Positions 16,760-26,400 of a DNA stretch of 34,754 nt are shown here, piece after piece. This stretch comes from Saprospiraceae bacterium. Lineage in GTDB: Bacteria > Bacteroidota > Bacteroidia > Chitinophagales > Saprospiraceae. The translations under genes were made by a program, and so were the position numbers. The notes beneath the pieces were generated by a model. It was not told the DNA's origin and did not search any database. It saw only the letters and a list, made by a program, of their open reading frames with translations. Positions within the stretch are counted from its first letter, which is position 1, and every line of letters begins with the position of its first letter. The stretch is taken from the NCBI GenBank assembly GCA_020436935.1, contig JAGQWX010000053.1, forward strand, positions 1 through 34,754, written 5' to 3'.

Positions 16760-17002
16760 ATGATACATCTGCAATCCATACTCTCCCTCATCATCAATGA
16801 AATCAGTTTTGACAATTCATCGACCTTGATAATTTGGCAAAGCTTTCAAATATTTTCGATTTACCTATTATGGCATATTGCTAAAAATAAATCTGATGGA
16901 AAAGAGCAAATCCTTTGGTTTCTATTGGTGATACTTGCACCAATTATAGGATATATGATCTATTTATTCAATAACCGCTTAAGCCCCAAGAAATTGGGTT
17001 AA
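16760..17002 (+). CDS. Small membrane protein, PLDc_N-like
   Basis: An 80-aa protein with an N-terminal hydrophobic stretch, a membrane segment IFSIYLLWHIAKNKS and a second QILWFLLVILAPIIGYMIYLF. The pattern W-x-L-V-x-x-x-P-I-x-G-x-x-x-Y is that of the phospholipase-D-nuclease N-terminal (PLDc_N) domain, which often occurs alone as a short membrane protein of unknown role. Confidence 0.6.
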   Translation: MIHLQSILSLIINEISFDNSSTLIIWQSFQIFSIYLLWHIAKNKSDGKEQILWFLLVILAPIIGYMIYLFNNRLSPKKLG

Positions 17003-17043
17003 CCCATTGCCTGATTTCTTAAAGGCAAACGAATAGCACAGAT

Positions 17044-17544
17044 ATGCTGAAAAAGAAAACCACATACTTTCTCTTAGCAGGCATTTTTGTATTACTGATA
17101 GCAGGAATATTTTATGTGGCACTACATCACAAAATAGTAGATGTATCTGAAAAACAGCCTTATAGAGCAATCATACATAAAAAACTTCAAACGGTTAACA
17201 GAGCCCTTCTCACTGAAAGCAGCATGAAGACTTTCGGGGCTTTTGAGGAAATCCGTTTTGAAATCAATGATTACAGTGAAATGGATACGGCAAATTTGAG
17301 CTATTCTGATATTCCAGTGGGTTCTGTGTTAGAGTTTCAAAAAGCAGTGGAGTTTACCAATGCAGTTAGTGGATTAAGATCAGTATATCTCATAGGCACA
17401 CTGAGCACCAAACCAAATGCTTCCGTATTGTATAGATGGGGTGCATTCAAATCTATCTGTCTGAGTGAGCCGTGCGATTATTGGGAACATCGAAAAGCTC
17501 CCTGGCAGGTCGAGATAAACGCCAAAAGGTATTTTGAAGATTAA
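17044..17544 (+). CDS. Membrane-anchored hypothetical protein
   Basis: A 166-aa protein with a basic start (MLKKKTTY) and one membrane segment (FLLAGIFVLLIAGIFYVAL), then about 140 residues outside the membrane. Two cysteines lie close together (SICLSEPCDYW). No family recognised. It follows the PLDc_N-like gene by 41 bases and may be co-transcribed. Confidence 0.6.
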   Translation: MLKKKTTYFLLAGIFVLLIAGIFYVALHHKIVDVSEKQPYRAIIHKKLQTVNRALLTESSMKTFGAFEEIRFEINDYSEMDTANLSYSDIPVGSVLEFQKAVEFTNAVSGLRSVYLIGTLSTKPNASVLYRWGAFKSICLSEPCDYWEHRKAPWQVEINAKRYFED

Positions 17545-17637
17545 ATGAGAGGCCTTGAAACGGGTAAAAACTACATTGAAAATTTTGAGTATTCTACAAA
17601 CTCATTTTGGCTGTACTGGCGATAAATTAAGCGATAA

Positions 17638-18087
17638 CAAACGGCACACATTACCCGAGAATTTAATGCTGGACTTGACCTAGTTTGGGACGCTTTCACA
17701 AAAGCTGAGCTGCTAGATCAGTGGGTAGCACCCAAACCCCTTACTGCCAAAACCAAGTACATGAATTTTGAAGAAGGAGGCAAGCGATTTTATGCCATGG
17801 TGATGCCAGATGGTGGTGAAGAGCGATGGTCTATTCAAGAATTTAGTGCCATCCACCCAAAAACCGACTTTAAAATGTACAATTGCTTTGCAGATGCCGA
17901 TGAAAACCCGCAGCTGCCAGGCTCTGACTGGAGTTACACCTTCAGCACCGCCAATGGCCGCACCACGGTGAAAATCAGCATTTACAATGAGTCCTTTGAG
18001 CGAATGGAAATGATTTTAGAGGGTTTCAAATTGGGTTTTACAGCTTCCTTAGAAAATCTAGAGGAGCTTTTGGCAGCGAAATCATAA
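17638..18087 (+). pseudogene. SRPBCC/AHSA1-domain protein lacking a start codon
   Basis: From codon 17650 the frame reads [30 protein letters not shown], the exact opening of AHSA1-type SRPBCC (START-like) domains, and continues to a proper end at 18087 ([17 protein letters not shown]). No ATG, GTG or TTG lies between the TAA at 17635-17637 and Met 17761, which is far inside the domain. The same frame holds another TAA at 17623-17625. Either the 5' end has mutated or translation starts at a rare codon such as the ATT at 17650. In ECF sigma clusters of this type an SRPBCC protein is a common third partner. Confidence 0.7.
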
Positions 18088-18169
18088 TTTTTGGGTATTA
18101 TCATGTCCTGATTTCCAAAAACCAATTGTTATAAGGTCAAAAATCAATAACAATTAAATTTTTAGAACA

Positions 18170-18511
18170 ATGAAAGAATTCATCTTGATCTTCAGACATG
18201 AAAACGCCACAGGTAAGGTATCACCAGAGCAAATGCAACAATGGATGCAAATGCAGAAAGAATGGGTAGATGGCATAGCGGCTCAAAACAAATTTATCGG
18301 CGGCACAGGCCTACTTTTTGATAACGCAAAAGTGGTTCATCACGATAAAACCGTAAGCAACGGACCTTTTGGTGAAATCAAAGAGACCCTTGGCGGATAC
18401 GTGATGGTAAGGGCTGAATCTGCAGAAGAGGCCGCCGAATTTGCCAAAGGCACACCTATATTGATGGGAGAAGGCAATACTGTAGAGGTAAGAGCGATTT
18501 TGGTTCATTGA
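18170..18511 (+). CDS. YCII-related (DGPF) protein
   Basis: A 113-aa protein of the YCII/DGPF family: EFILIFRHENATGKVSPEQMQQWMQMQKEW opening, NGPFGEIKETLGGYVMVRAESAEEAAEFAKGTPIL core. DGPF proteins are encoded next to ECF42-type sigma factors, as here (sigma gene 13 bases downstream). They are thought to be targets or partners of that sigma factor, but their molecular activity is not established. Confidence 0.88.
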   Translation: MKEFILIFRHENATGKVSPEQMQQWMQMQKEWVDGIAAQNKFIGGTGLLFDNAKVVHHDKTVSNGPFGEIKETLGGYVMVRAESAEEAAEFAKGTPILMGEGNTVEVRAILVH

Positions 18512-18524
18512 TCAGTGGTGTAGA

Positions 18525-19754
18525 ATGCAATCGCAAGACCTGATTCCAAGTCTTTTTCGTACAGAGTACAGCAAGATTGTTGCTGTACTCTCTTCTTACT
18601 TTGGCCTAGATCAGATGGAAATGGCGGAGGATATTGCTAGCGAAACGTTCTTGCAAGCCACTGAAAATTGGCCTTACAAAGGAATTCCCGAAAATCCTGC
18701 TGCATGGTTATATACCGTAGCAAAAAACAAGGCCAAAAATCAACTACACAGAAACCACCTTTTTCAAGAGAAAATAAGTCCTGAGCTCAAACATAGCGAG
18801 GTCAATGCTGCTTCTTTTGAGATTGACCTATCTCCAAAAAACATTTCTGATAGCCAGCTGCAAATGCTTTTTGCCATCAGCCATCCTATTCTTTCAGAAA
18901 AAGCTCAAATCAGCCTTGCCTTACAGATTTTGTGCGGTTTCAGTATAGATGAGATTGCCGATGGACTATTGAGCACCAAAGAGGCCGTTAGCAAAAACCT
19001 CCAAAGAGCTCGTGAAAAATTACGCTCTGAGCGGGTAAAATTGGTTTTTCCTGATGCCATTGACCTGCCTGGAAGACTGAATGTAGTACTGCGAACGCTC
19101 TACTTGCTATTCAATGAGGGTTATTACTCAGAAAGTCACAAAGACCTGATAAGGAAAGACCTGTGTATAGAAGCCATGAATTTGGCCTATCTATTACTCA
19201 AAAACAAATCAACCAATACTCAGGATACGAATGCACTGATGTCGCTCATGTGTTTTCAGGCCTCAAGATTAGATGCCCGGTTATCTGCCAATGGTGAACT
19301 GATTCTGTATCCTGACCAAAATGAGGAGCTTTGGGATACGGCCCTTATCGAAAAAGGTTTTTATTATCTCCAACAGGCCTCTCAATGGAAAACGGCAAGT
19401 AAATATTACCTAGAAGCAAGTATTGCCTATTGGCATACCATCAAAAATGACACTCCTGAAAAATGGGAAAGTATTGTGAAATTGTATGATCTGCTGCTGC
19501 AAATTGAAGACAACGAAATAGCGGCTATGAACAGGATTTTTGCACTTTCCAAAGCCAAAGGAAAAACCGTGGCATTAGCCGAACTCCAATCTAAATCCTT
19601 CAAAAAAAATCTATTCTACTACCTTCTACTCAGCGATTTGCTGCTGGAAAAAGACAAGAAGGCAGAAGCACTGGAAAAAGCCATGGATTATGCTAAAAAT
19701 GACAAAGAAAGACAGTTTTTGGAGGTAAAAATGAATGCTTTGACCACATCATGA
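18525..19754 (+). CDS. ECF42-like RNA polymerase sigma factor with C-terminal TPR-like extension
   Basis: A 409-aa sigma factor, about twice the length of a simple ECF sigma. Sigma-2 region: VLSSYFGLDQMEMAEDIASETFLQATENWPYKGIPENPAAWLYTVAKNKA. Sigma-4 region: ILCGFSIDEIADGLLSTKEAVSKNLQRAREKLR. Then the DUF6596 block (RTLYLLFNEGYYSES, ASRLDARLSANGEL) and TPR-like helices to the end. In ECF42 sigma factors this extension replaces an anti-sigma factor; none is seen here. Partner genes are the DGPF protein and the damaged SRPBCC gene upstream. Confidence 0.88.
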   Translation: MQSQDLIPSLFRTEYSKIVAVLSSYFGLDQMEMAEDIASETFLQATENWPYKGIPENPAAWLYTVAKNKAKNQLHRNHLFQEKISPELKHSEVNAASFEIDLSPKNISDSQLQMLFAISHPILSEKAQISLALQILCGFSIDEIADGLLSTKEAVSKNLQRAREKLRSERVKLVFPDAIDLPGRLNVVLRTLYLLFNEGYYSESHKDLIRKDLCIEAMNLAYLLLKNKSTNTQDTNALMSLMCFQASRLDARLSANGELILYPDQNEELWDTALIEKGFYYLQQASQWKTASKYYLEASIAYWHTIKNDTPEKWESIVKLYDLLLQIEDNEIAAMNRIFALSKAKGKTVALAELQSKSFKKNLFYYLLLSDLLLEKDKKAEALEKAMDYAKNDKERQFLEVKMNALTTS

Positions 19755-19813
19755 AGTTTGCATCTGCTTACTCAAAAAGTCCAATTAGATTTGATCCAGT
19801 GCTTTTTGACAAT

Positions 19814-21568
19814 CTACAAACAGCTCCCAATCAGCAGATTAACATTTTGTTTGTCAAAAGCATTGGCAGGCAAGCCCGTGATAGCTCTTCCCAGAATCAG
19901 GACATTGTCAGCAAATACGGTACCTGGCTCAATGGTAATGGCATCATTTGAAGCATATAAACCCGATGTTAATGTACCTGAAATACTCAAAGGCCCCGTG
20001 GTCTTGCATTTTTTGACCCAAAGCGGAAACATGTTATTTTGCTCCTGACATTCGTCAACCACCTGATTATAATCTATACCTAATAGCCTGAAATGCTTAT
20101 CAGAGGTCCATTCGACGGGCAATTCTATACTAAATGTATTGCTGTTTCCTGGAGCTAGACTTCCACTCAATGGATACTGAAGTGGTATCAGCTGGTCTGC
20201 CGCACCGATAACTTGGTCAGCAGAGGCGTGTATACCGAGTGCCACGTTTTCAAGATTTTGAACTGTAGCATAGCCCACATTTAACACTTCCACCTGCACC
20301 GTTATTTGATCTGAGCCGAATTTTTGAATCATGGCATGAGTAATCACCAAATCTGGCTTTTGACATCCCAAACTACAGGTGTCAGAAGGCGTAGAGGCAT
20401 TATAAGAGCGATCACTGGCACTAATGAAATATTGATATTGGTCATTGGGAGAGACATTGACATCTTGCCACTGCGAGCTGTATAGACTGTCTGCTACTTT
20501 CACAAAAGCCCCCATATTGACCGATCTATAGACCGAATAATGTTCAAAATCTGCATCGGTGGCATCATCCCAATCAAGGTTTACCGTAGTGCCTGCTAGA
20601 CTGCACGTGAGATTTTGAGGTGCTGCGGGTGCGGTGGTATCTTGTGATGTATAGAAAAAAAGATTGCCCACAGTAAAACTCCCCTCATACACCTCATAAC
20701 CCGCAGCAATTCCCTTAATCCATAAGTCAGGGTCTGCTACTTTTTGATCAGCCAGTTCTCTCTCCGCGGTGGTGAGTGGCAAATATTGGAGGTACTCTTT
20801 GGTAGCATCCACAAAGCTCTTGAGCGAATGGTCAAAAAACGGTATCGTGTCATTGTTATTCATAGGAATAAACTTGATGTGCACCTTATCATTCTGATAG
20901 GCATTTGCACTGTCTGCCGGATAATTGAAAAATTTGTAACGCACCGCCCATTCATAACTTTGGCCATTTAAATGAAGCGTAAAAGGCTTGAGCTGCTGCG
21001 TAATGGTATCGCGTGCAAAATACCAATACCGTCCCTTGCCATTATTTGGCACATCTTTAAAATCGTCTTGCTCATAGCTTACATGCTGAATCACTAGATC
21101 ATAATCACGGGCCAGCGGGTCAGGTTCCACATCTGCCGGACCGGCATCAAAAATCACATTGATAGTGGCCCACCACACATCGCTGATGTCACTGGCAGAT
21201 TGCTGAAACGTATCCCAGTTAAATCTGAGCAGATGCTTCAGATTTTTGATTTGAACGGGCATACCGCTCAAACTAGAGTCTGCCGCGTAGTAATCGCCTC
21301 TTAACTTAATGGAGCCTATTTTTCCACTCGGATAGCCGTCAAAGTTGGTTCCGCCTTGGTTGGTGTAAGTAAGGCTAAATGCCGCACCCTTAGTAGCCAC
21401 ATCAGCTGGGTTATAAGACATGGGCGAGCCTTCATCATAGAGCGGGTTAGTCAAAGCCATAGGAATTGTAGGCTCAATGATGGTATTGAATGCATTTACC
21501 ACTGTCTGTGCTTTCAGACTGTAGGTCATCAAAAAAAACACCGTAATGAAAGTACTCTTCTTTAACAT
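19814..21568 (-). CDS. Secreted GH12-like / FnIII / CARDB multidomain protein
   Basis: A 584-aa protein from the ATG at 21568 (MLKKSTFITVFFLMTYSLKAQ, Sec signal). An in-frame ATG at 21619 would only place extra residues before the signal. After the signal comes a beta-jelly-roll of about 270 aa with WWATINVIFD and KGIAAGYEVYEGSFTVGNLFFY, resembling the GH12 endoglucanase C-terminal strand with its acid/base Glu; the GH12 nucleophile position appears to read YDLVIQ (Asp), so activity is doubtful. Then one FnIII domain (APAAPQNLTCSL), a CARDB domain (KPDLVITHAMIQ) and a short C-terminal block (SGTLTSGLYASNDAITIEPG) of the kind seen on exported Bacteroidota proteins. It converges on the sigma gene. 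Confidence 0.65.
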   Translation of the reverse strand: MLKKSTFITVFFLMTYSLKAQTVVNAFNTIIEPTIPMALTNPLYDEGSPMSYNPADVATKGAAFSLTYTNQGGTNFDGYPSGKIGSIKLRGDYYAADSSLSGMPVQIKNLKHLLRFNWDTFQQSASDISDVWWATINVIFDAGPADVEPDPLARDYDLVIQHVSYEQDDFKDVPNNGKGRYWYFARDTITQQLKPFTLHLNGQSYEWAVRYKFFNYPADSANAYQNDKVHIKFIPMNNNDTIPFFDHSLKSFVDATKEYLQYLPLTTAERELADQKVADPDLWIKGIAAGYEVYEGSFTVGNLFFYTSQDTTAPAAPQNLTCSLAGTTVNLDWDDATDADFEHYSVYRSVNMGAFVKVADSLYSSQWQDVNVSPNDQYQYFISASDRSYNASTPSDTCSLGCQKPDLVITHAMIQKFGSDQITVQVEVLNVGYATVQNLENVALGIHASADQVIGAADQLIPLQYPLSGSLAPGNSNTFSIELPVEWTSDKHFRLLGIDYNQVVDECQEQNNMFPLWVKKCKTTGPLSISGTLTSGLYASNDAITIEPGTVFADNVLILGRAITGLPANAFDKQNVNLLIGSCL

Positions 21569-21848
21569 CAATAGATTGGGTATGCTGACATGAGATTGGG
21601 TTGAGATAAACTCATGCATTTGCTTAGATAGAGCCCCAAATCGTCAAAACATCCTCAATTTTTTTAAGGAATTTTCAGTATACTTGAGTGGTTTCTGCCA
21701 AGCCCATAGAACAGCTTTCCCGTATACAGGATGGAGAAAAACAAGAGATTAGATTAGATAAGTCTCAAACGAGCACCCAGCTGAAAAACAGCCAAGCCAC
21801 TTCAAAAAAAGAAGCACGTATATACCTCTACAAGATTTATTTGAAGCA
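21569..21848. other. Junction between core chromosome and cassette region
   Basis: About 280 bases upstream of the secreted-protein gene. It should contain that gene's minus-strand promoter, but no clear CAAAnnTA (reverse -7 box) is seen near 21568. No gene is convincing. The repeat of the cassette region begins at about 21849. Confidence 0.4.
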
Positions 21849-22031
21849 AAATCAAATTTTTCCAATTATATTCATGGAATCAAACAACTTAACTAAGCTC
21901 ATGCTCCAAATTGACCCATCACCACTGCTCTCAAAATTATTTCTTAAAATCAATAAATAACCTTTTAAAAGTGTAGCTGACAGTATGGATATAGATGCAA
22001 GTGATAAAGAAATGGCATCCATATTAACGTT
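21849..22031 (+). repeat. Cassette-boundary repeat, copy C, ending at a GTT crossover point
   Basis: Diverged copy of the repeat at 30484-30754 and 32964-33239; the best block is TTTTTCCAATTATATTCATG near its start, and the end GCATCCATATTAACGTT matches GCATCTACACTAATGTT. Similarity stops at the GTT (22029-22031); beyond it each copy has a different sequence. Here it is ACCTGCAAGC, the left end of the NACHT gene cassette. I read it as the left part of an attC-like site. Confidence 0.55.
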
Positions 22032-22066
22032 ACCTGCAAGCACAATAGAAGAACATTGAATAGAAA

Positions 22067-25000
22067 ATGACAGATTCCCGAACAATTAAAATATTAGTAT
22101 CGTGTCCTGGTGATGTTACACCTGAAAAGGAAGAAGTCATACGATTGTGTAAAGATTTTTCGGATGCTAATCATGGGAGATCCAATATTTCTTTCTATGT
22201 CTTGGATTGGAGAAACTACGTGGGAGAACAAGGAACGAGACCACAGGAACAATTAAAGGAGTACTTCGGTCTTTACGATGTATATATTGGGGTTTTATGG
22301 AAAAGGTTTGGAACCAAACCCGGATCGGAGAATTCAGATGGAAAAGAAAATGAATCTGGTACGGAAGAAGAGTTTTATGATGCAATTGAGTATAAAAACA
22401 AATATGGACGGCCAAAAGTTAAATTCTTTTTCAAAACGAATGAGAGGACTGCTAATGATTTGGATGAGCTCGAACAACTAAGAAAAGTCTTAGCCTTTAT
22501 TCAGCTTCAAAAAAGACAAAATAATAACTATCTCAACTTTTTTGATTCAAACACTTCATTTAATTCTTTGATTATAAAGCTTCTAAAAGAAATAGAAGAT
22601 GATGCAACCCATGACACGTTATTAGAAGAAAAGGAAAATTTAGTAAGTAAAGAAACAAAAATCAAAATAGCTGAATTTAAGGCAGAGTTGATAAAGCTTC
22701 CTAATACTTATATTGAAAGAAGTACTTCACATTTTAAATTAGTTAAGGATAAACTAACTAACCCTCTTTTAGAGACTGAGCAACAGTCATTAGATCAATT
22801 GATGGTATCAACTAAAAGAGTGGTTTTATTGGGTGATGCAGGATCTGGAAAGTCAACTGAATTAAAAAACTTACATCACAAGTTGAGTCAAGGTGGGTCG
22901 CCCTTTATTCCAATACTGCAAAGATTCAATTCTTATACACCAGATCTTGGCCTTGAGGGCTTTTTGCCAGATTTCTGGAAAGAAGTGCCAAGCAATTTAT
23001 TACTATTAATCTGGGATGGGTTAGATGAGATCGAACCTAAAAATTTTAATACGGTTGTTAGGCAGATCAATACGTTTTCAGAAAAACACAGGGAGATAAG
23101 AATACTTATTTCCTGTCGCACTAATTTTTATGAATTGCCTATAAATGATTCAAACAGCACATTACCTGCATTTGAACCACATCTCATTAACGACTTAAAT
23201 CTAAAGGATGTAAAAGAATATTATGATAGAAAATATTCCACCACCAAATCGGATAGTTTCATAAATGAAGTTTTCGATAATAACCTTAGTGATCTAATCA
23301 CAAAACCTTTTTTCTTGATGTTATTGGCTGATCGATTTAATCAAGATAAAAGACTTCAATTAAATAGGGCGGAACTCTATGAGATGTTCTTGTTTAACCG
23401 AATCGAACTCGATCAGAATCATTTTAAAACTACTGTTGATTTAAGAAGTAAAAAGCAAGAAATCTTATTGCTACTACAAAATGTAGCCCTTAGTATGGAA
23501 ATCTTGTCAAAAAATCAAATCAAAGAATCGGAGATCTTATCATTAATCACAAGTGCAGAGTTCAATTCATTAAAATACTGTACAGCCTTTAAAAAGAAAG
23601 ATGGTGAAGAAAATATCTGGCAGTTTGAGCATAATAATATTCAGGAGTTTCTTGCTGCCAAAGCTTTGTCTAATCTTGAGTTTGATAAAGTAGTTCAGTT
23701 TATTGCTTTTGCACCAAACTATCAAAAACTTATACCAAGTTGGGTTAATACTCTAGCGTTTCTATTTAGCATTCTTGATTCTAAAAGCGACCTATTTGAG
23801 AAATTACTCCAATGGATGCTGAAAAACGAAAAAGAGGTCATAGTTAAGTTTGAACCTGATAAAGTTGCAGAGGACTTGAGAATTCAGATATTCAAAGGAA
23901 TATTTAACCACTACAAGACTCATGATGTATGGATTAGTTCCAATAAGTTTAGCGATAAAGAACTGGGAAGATTTGGTCAGTCAGAATCCAACTTGCATTT
24001 CTTAATTGAGGAAATTAAAAGCGAAGAGAATACAAGAACAGTTCAAATAAATGCTGTTCGTTTAATAGGATATTTTCAAATTGAAAACAATGGTCTGAGG
24101 ACAGAAATAGAAACCCTTTTATTGGAACAAATTGATCGCAACATTAACGATCCAAACTTTATCCACACAGTGATATATTCACTTAAATGGGCTGGATTCA
24201 TTGAAGCCAGTACTATTAAAAAACTAATGGAGCGAGTTGGCAGTCAAAAAAACCAATACATACGAGCCGCTATGTACTCCATTCTTCTCAAATCGGATGC
24301 GTTGGAGAACTATGTAAATTATTTAATAGAAGGGTATGAGTTAACAGATAAGAAAATAAGTGGAGAGAGAGATGATGTTTCTTTAATGGATGAAGGGTGG
24401 AATCTCAAAGAGTGTGTTAAACACATAAAAACTCCGAAGGGAATCAAGGAGATAGTTGAATATATATCTGAGAGTACACGGTTTGAATATGGATACGATT
24501 CAGGAAAAGTTATCGAAGCTATTGTTTCCAATGCCACGGGAGCATATGAGAAAGACAATTCTGTTTTTAATTCTCTTCTGAATTGGTTCAAAAAAGATAT
24601 TCGTGGATTCAGGTTGGAAAAAACCAACTTAGTTCTTCAATTCTTCAATCAAACAAATACTAGAGAGCAAGCATTCCATGAAATATGGACATCCAAAGAG
24701 GATGATAAAGAAATGAATAAGTCGTTGGCAATAGCAAAACTTATAACTCCTGAATTGATGCAATTTGTTATTGATGAGTATTTAAACCGAAATCTTACAA
24801 ATAAGGAACTTGAAGGGATCTACTTTGACATGGGATTTGCGAATAATGAAAATCAAGACCAGTTTGAGAAGTTGATAGATGAAAAAACAGATTTCGTGAT
24901 AAAGAAACCTGAACAGATAGACCATGAAGCTTTACGTAAAGAAAAGTTTAAAGTTGATTTCAATTTACTTTTTGATCAACAAGCTTTTAAAGAAGCTACT

Positions 25001-26305
25001 TTGGAAGTATTTGAAAAGGAACAAAAGGAGATGCTCTCATTTGATGAATTGTTTGAGATGAAGAAGAAGAACAATAGATGGGTGGACATTGATGAGTATT
25101 ACCCAAGCGTCGTTCTAAGGCTATTAGGGGATTTTGTGAAAAATGGTCAATTCATTAGCAAAGAAAAAGTTATAAATTGGTTTGAAGAAGAAACAAATGA
25201 AGAATGGTATAGAATCTCTCTTATTTATAACTATCTCACAAACCATAAAGAACTGGAGATCAATTCTAATCAAAGACAATGGATTGAGCAATGGTGTACT
25301 GCAAATGTATTGAAGGTGAATTTTAAGAAGGCTATTGAAGTACATGAAGATGGCAGAATCACCTTTAAGACAATGGCCATGTATATTTGGTATTTGTCAA
25401 AGAGGTTTAATATAGATCACCAGAAAGGTATACTTCTTGACATGCTTTCTTTTGACTTCATTGAAGGAAACGAGTGGGTTGGAATAGAATACATTGTTTC
25501 TAAACTGGATCATAAAGATATAGTGGATAGAATGCTTGAGAATATTAAGGAGGGTATAGCAGATAGTTCAGTATTAAAAAATCATATTAAATACTTAGCA
25601 CAAAACAAGGTCAAAGAGAGTTATCCGTTCATACTGGATGAAATAATCAATTTGAATAGAAGTGACTACCAAAGAAGAGAACTCTTAGACCTGTTTTTTG
25701 AATGTACTAAAGACACGGAAAGCATTAAAACAATTATCAATCAAGCGGACTCAATGATAAGATGGGCTATACTTGATAAACTAAAATCCAATAATCAAGA
25801 ATCATTCATTGAAGACTATTTGCTAAAGATTCTTGAAAAGAGTACTGATAATGAAGAGATAGGGAAAGCCGCGGAAATACTTGTTAGTCTACAAAATATA
25901 AAAGGTCTAAAAGCTTATGTCGAGTGGATTAAGAATAATGTTGAAAATGATGTTGACACGAGCCGTGCTACGTGTTTGAATAGCCTCAAAACTATTGAAG
26001 CAATCCCTTACTTAATCGAACTGCTTGAACTTAGTTATATAAGAGAAATCAAAGTAGATCAATTTGATAGATTCAACTCTCAGGTACTTCGAGCGTTTTA
26101 TAATATTGCTCTTGTTTCAGAAGAAAGTTTTAAGCAGGTTACATCAAGTTTGCAAGAATTCATGAATGAGAAATCCTCACTGCACGAAAGTGTGAAATAC
26201 ATATTGCATACTTTAGAAAGAATGGAAGAGCAATTTTACATGAATAACGCTCAATCGTTTACTATTAATCAAGTAAAAGAGAAACTTAAACTTTTAGAAA
26301 TATAA
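22067..26305 (+). CDS. NLR-like NACHT NTPase with N-terminal DUF4062/TIR-like domain
   Basis: A 1412-aa STAND-type protein. Residues 1-190: KILVSCPGDVTPEKEEVI, RPQEQLKEYFGLYDVYIGVLW and SGTEEEFYDAI, a DUF4062/TIR-like module likely to act as effector or signal domain. Residues 245-480: NACHT core with Walker A GDAGSGKST 256-264, Walker B LLLIWDGLDE with D320/E321, and the SCRTNFY sensor. Then a winged-helix/superhelical part (FEHNNIQEFLAAKAL), and from about 640 to the end alpha-helical HEAT-like repeats, the probable ligand sensor. This layout (effector, NACHT, sensor) is that of bacterial anti-phage NLR proteins. It is alone in a 4.3-kb cassette, its ATG 36 bases after the crossover point. 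Confidence 0.85.
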   Translation: MTDSRTIKILVSCPGDVTPEKEEVIRLCKDFSDANHGRSNISFYVLDWRNYVGEQGTRPQEQLKEYFGLYDVYIGVLWKRFGTKPGSENSDGKENESGTEEEFYDAIEYKNKYGRPKVKFFFKTNERTANDLDELEQLRKVLAFIQLQKRQNNNYLNFFDSNTSFNSLIIKLLKEIEDDATHDTLLEEKENLVSKETKIKIAEFKAELIKLPNTYIERSTSHFKLVKDKLTNPLLETEQQSLDQLMVSTKRVVLLGDAGSGKSTELKNLHHKLSQGGSPFIPILQRFNSYTPDLGLEGFLPDFWKEVPSNLLLLIWDGLDEIEPKNFNTVVRQINTFSEKHREIRILISCRTNFYELPINDSNSTLPAFEPHLINDLNLKDVKEYYDRKYSTTKSDSFINEVFDNNLSDLITKPFFLMLLADRFNQDKRLQLNRAELYEMFLFNRIELDQNHFKTTVDLRSKKQEILLLLQNVALSMEILSKNQIKESEILSLITSAEFNSLKYCTAFKKKDGEENIWQFEHNNIQEFLAAKALSNLEFDKVVQFIAFAPNYQKLIPSWVNTLAFLFSILDSKSDLFEKLLQWMLKNEKEVIVKFEPDKVAEDLRIQIFKGIFNHYKTHDVWISSNKFSDKELGRFGQSESNLHFLIEEIKSEENTRTVQINAVRLIGYFQIENNGLRTEIETLLLEQIDRNINDPNFIHTVIYSLKWAGFIEASTIKKLMERVGSQKNQYIRAAMYSILLKSDALENYVNYLIEGYELTDKKISGERDDVSLMDEGWNLKECVKHIKTPKGIKEIVEYISESTRFEYGYDSGKVIEAIVSNATGAYEKDNSVFNSLLNWFKKDIRGFRLEKTNLVLQFFNQTNTREQAFHEIWTSKEDDKEMNKSLAIAKLITPELMQFVIDEYLNRNLTNKELEGIYFDMGFANNENQDQFEKLIDEKTDFVIKKPEQIDHEALRKEKFKVDFNLLFDQQAFKEATLEVFEKEQKEMLSFDELFEMKKKNNRWVDIDEYYPSVVLRLLGDFVKNGQFISKEKVINWFEEETNEEWYRISLIYNYLTNHKELEINSNQRQWIEQWCTANVLKVNFKKAIEVHEDGRITFKTMAMYIWYLSKRFNIDHQKGILLDMLSFDFIEGNEWVGIEYIVSKLDHKDIVDRMLENIKEGIADSSVLKNHIKYLAQNKVKESYPFILDEIINLNRSDYQRRELLDLFFECTKDTESIKTIINQADSMIRWAILDKLKSNNQESFIEDYLLKILEKSTDNEEIGKAAEILVSLQNIKGLKAYVEWIKNNVENDVDTSRATCLNSLKTIEAIPYLIELLELSYIREIKVDQFDRFNSQVLRAFYNIALVSEESFKQVTSSLQEFMNEKSSLHESVKYILHTLERMEEQFYMNNAQSFTINQVKEKLKLLEI

Positions 26306-26371
26306 AGCCAGCCGGTAAAAAAACCTTTACGCAATGCCCTTCGGGACACTGCGTATAGCCAAACGTTATTC
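26306..26371 (+). repeat. attC-like site after the NACHT gene
   Basis: Begins right at the stop. R'' GCCGGTAA (26311-26318) is the inverted copy, 7 of 8 bases, of TTACCTGC at the left end of this cassette (22030-22037). The centre folds: ACGCAATGCCC (26329-26339) against GGGACACTGCGT (26343-26354) with one mismatch and one bulged base, and a TTCG turn. The R' core AACGTTATTC (GTT 26365-26367) follows. An imperfect hairpin with extrahelical bases between two short cores is the attC architecture. Confidence 0.65.
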
Positions 26372-26400
26372 GCAAGCCGTAAAAAAGAAAATCAAAACCA

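Noticed and set aside
21688-21960. 90-aa frame across repeat copy C
   Set aside because: Its conserved part is simply the repeat; copies A and B break the frame at different points, so a functional protein is not supported.
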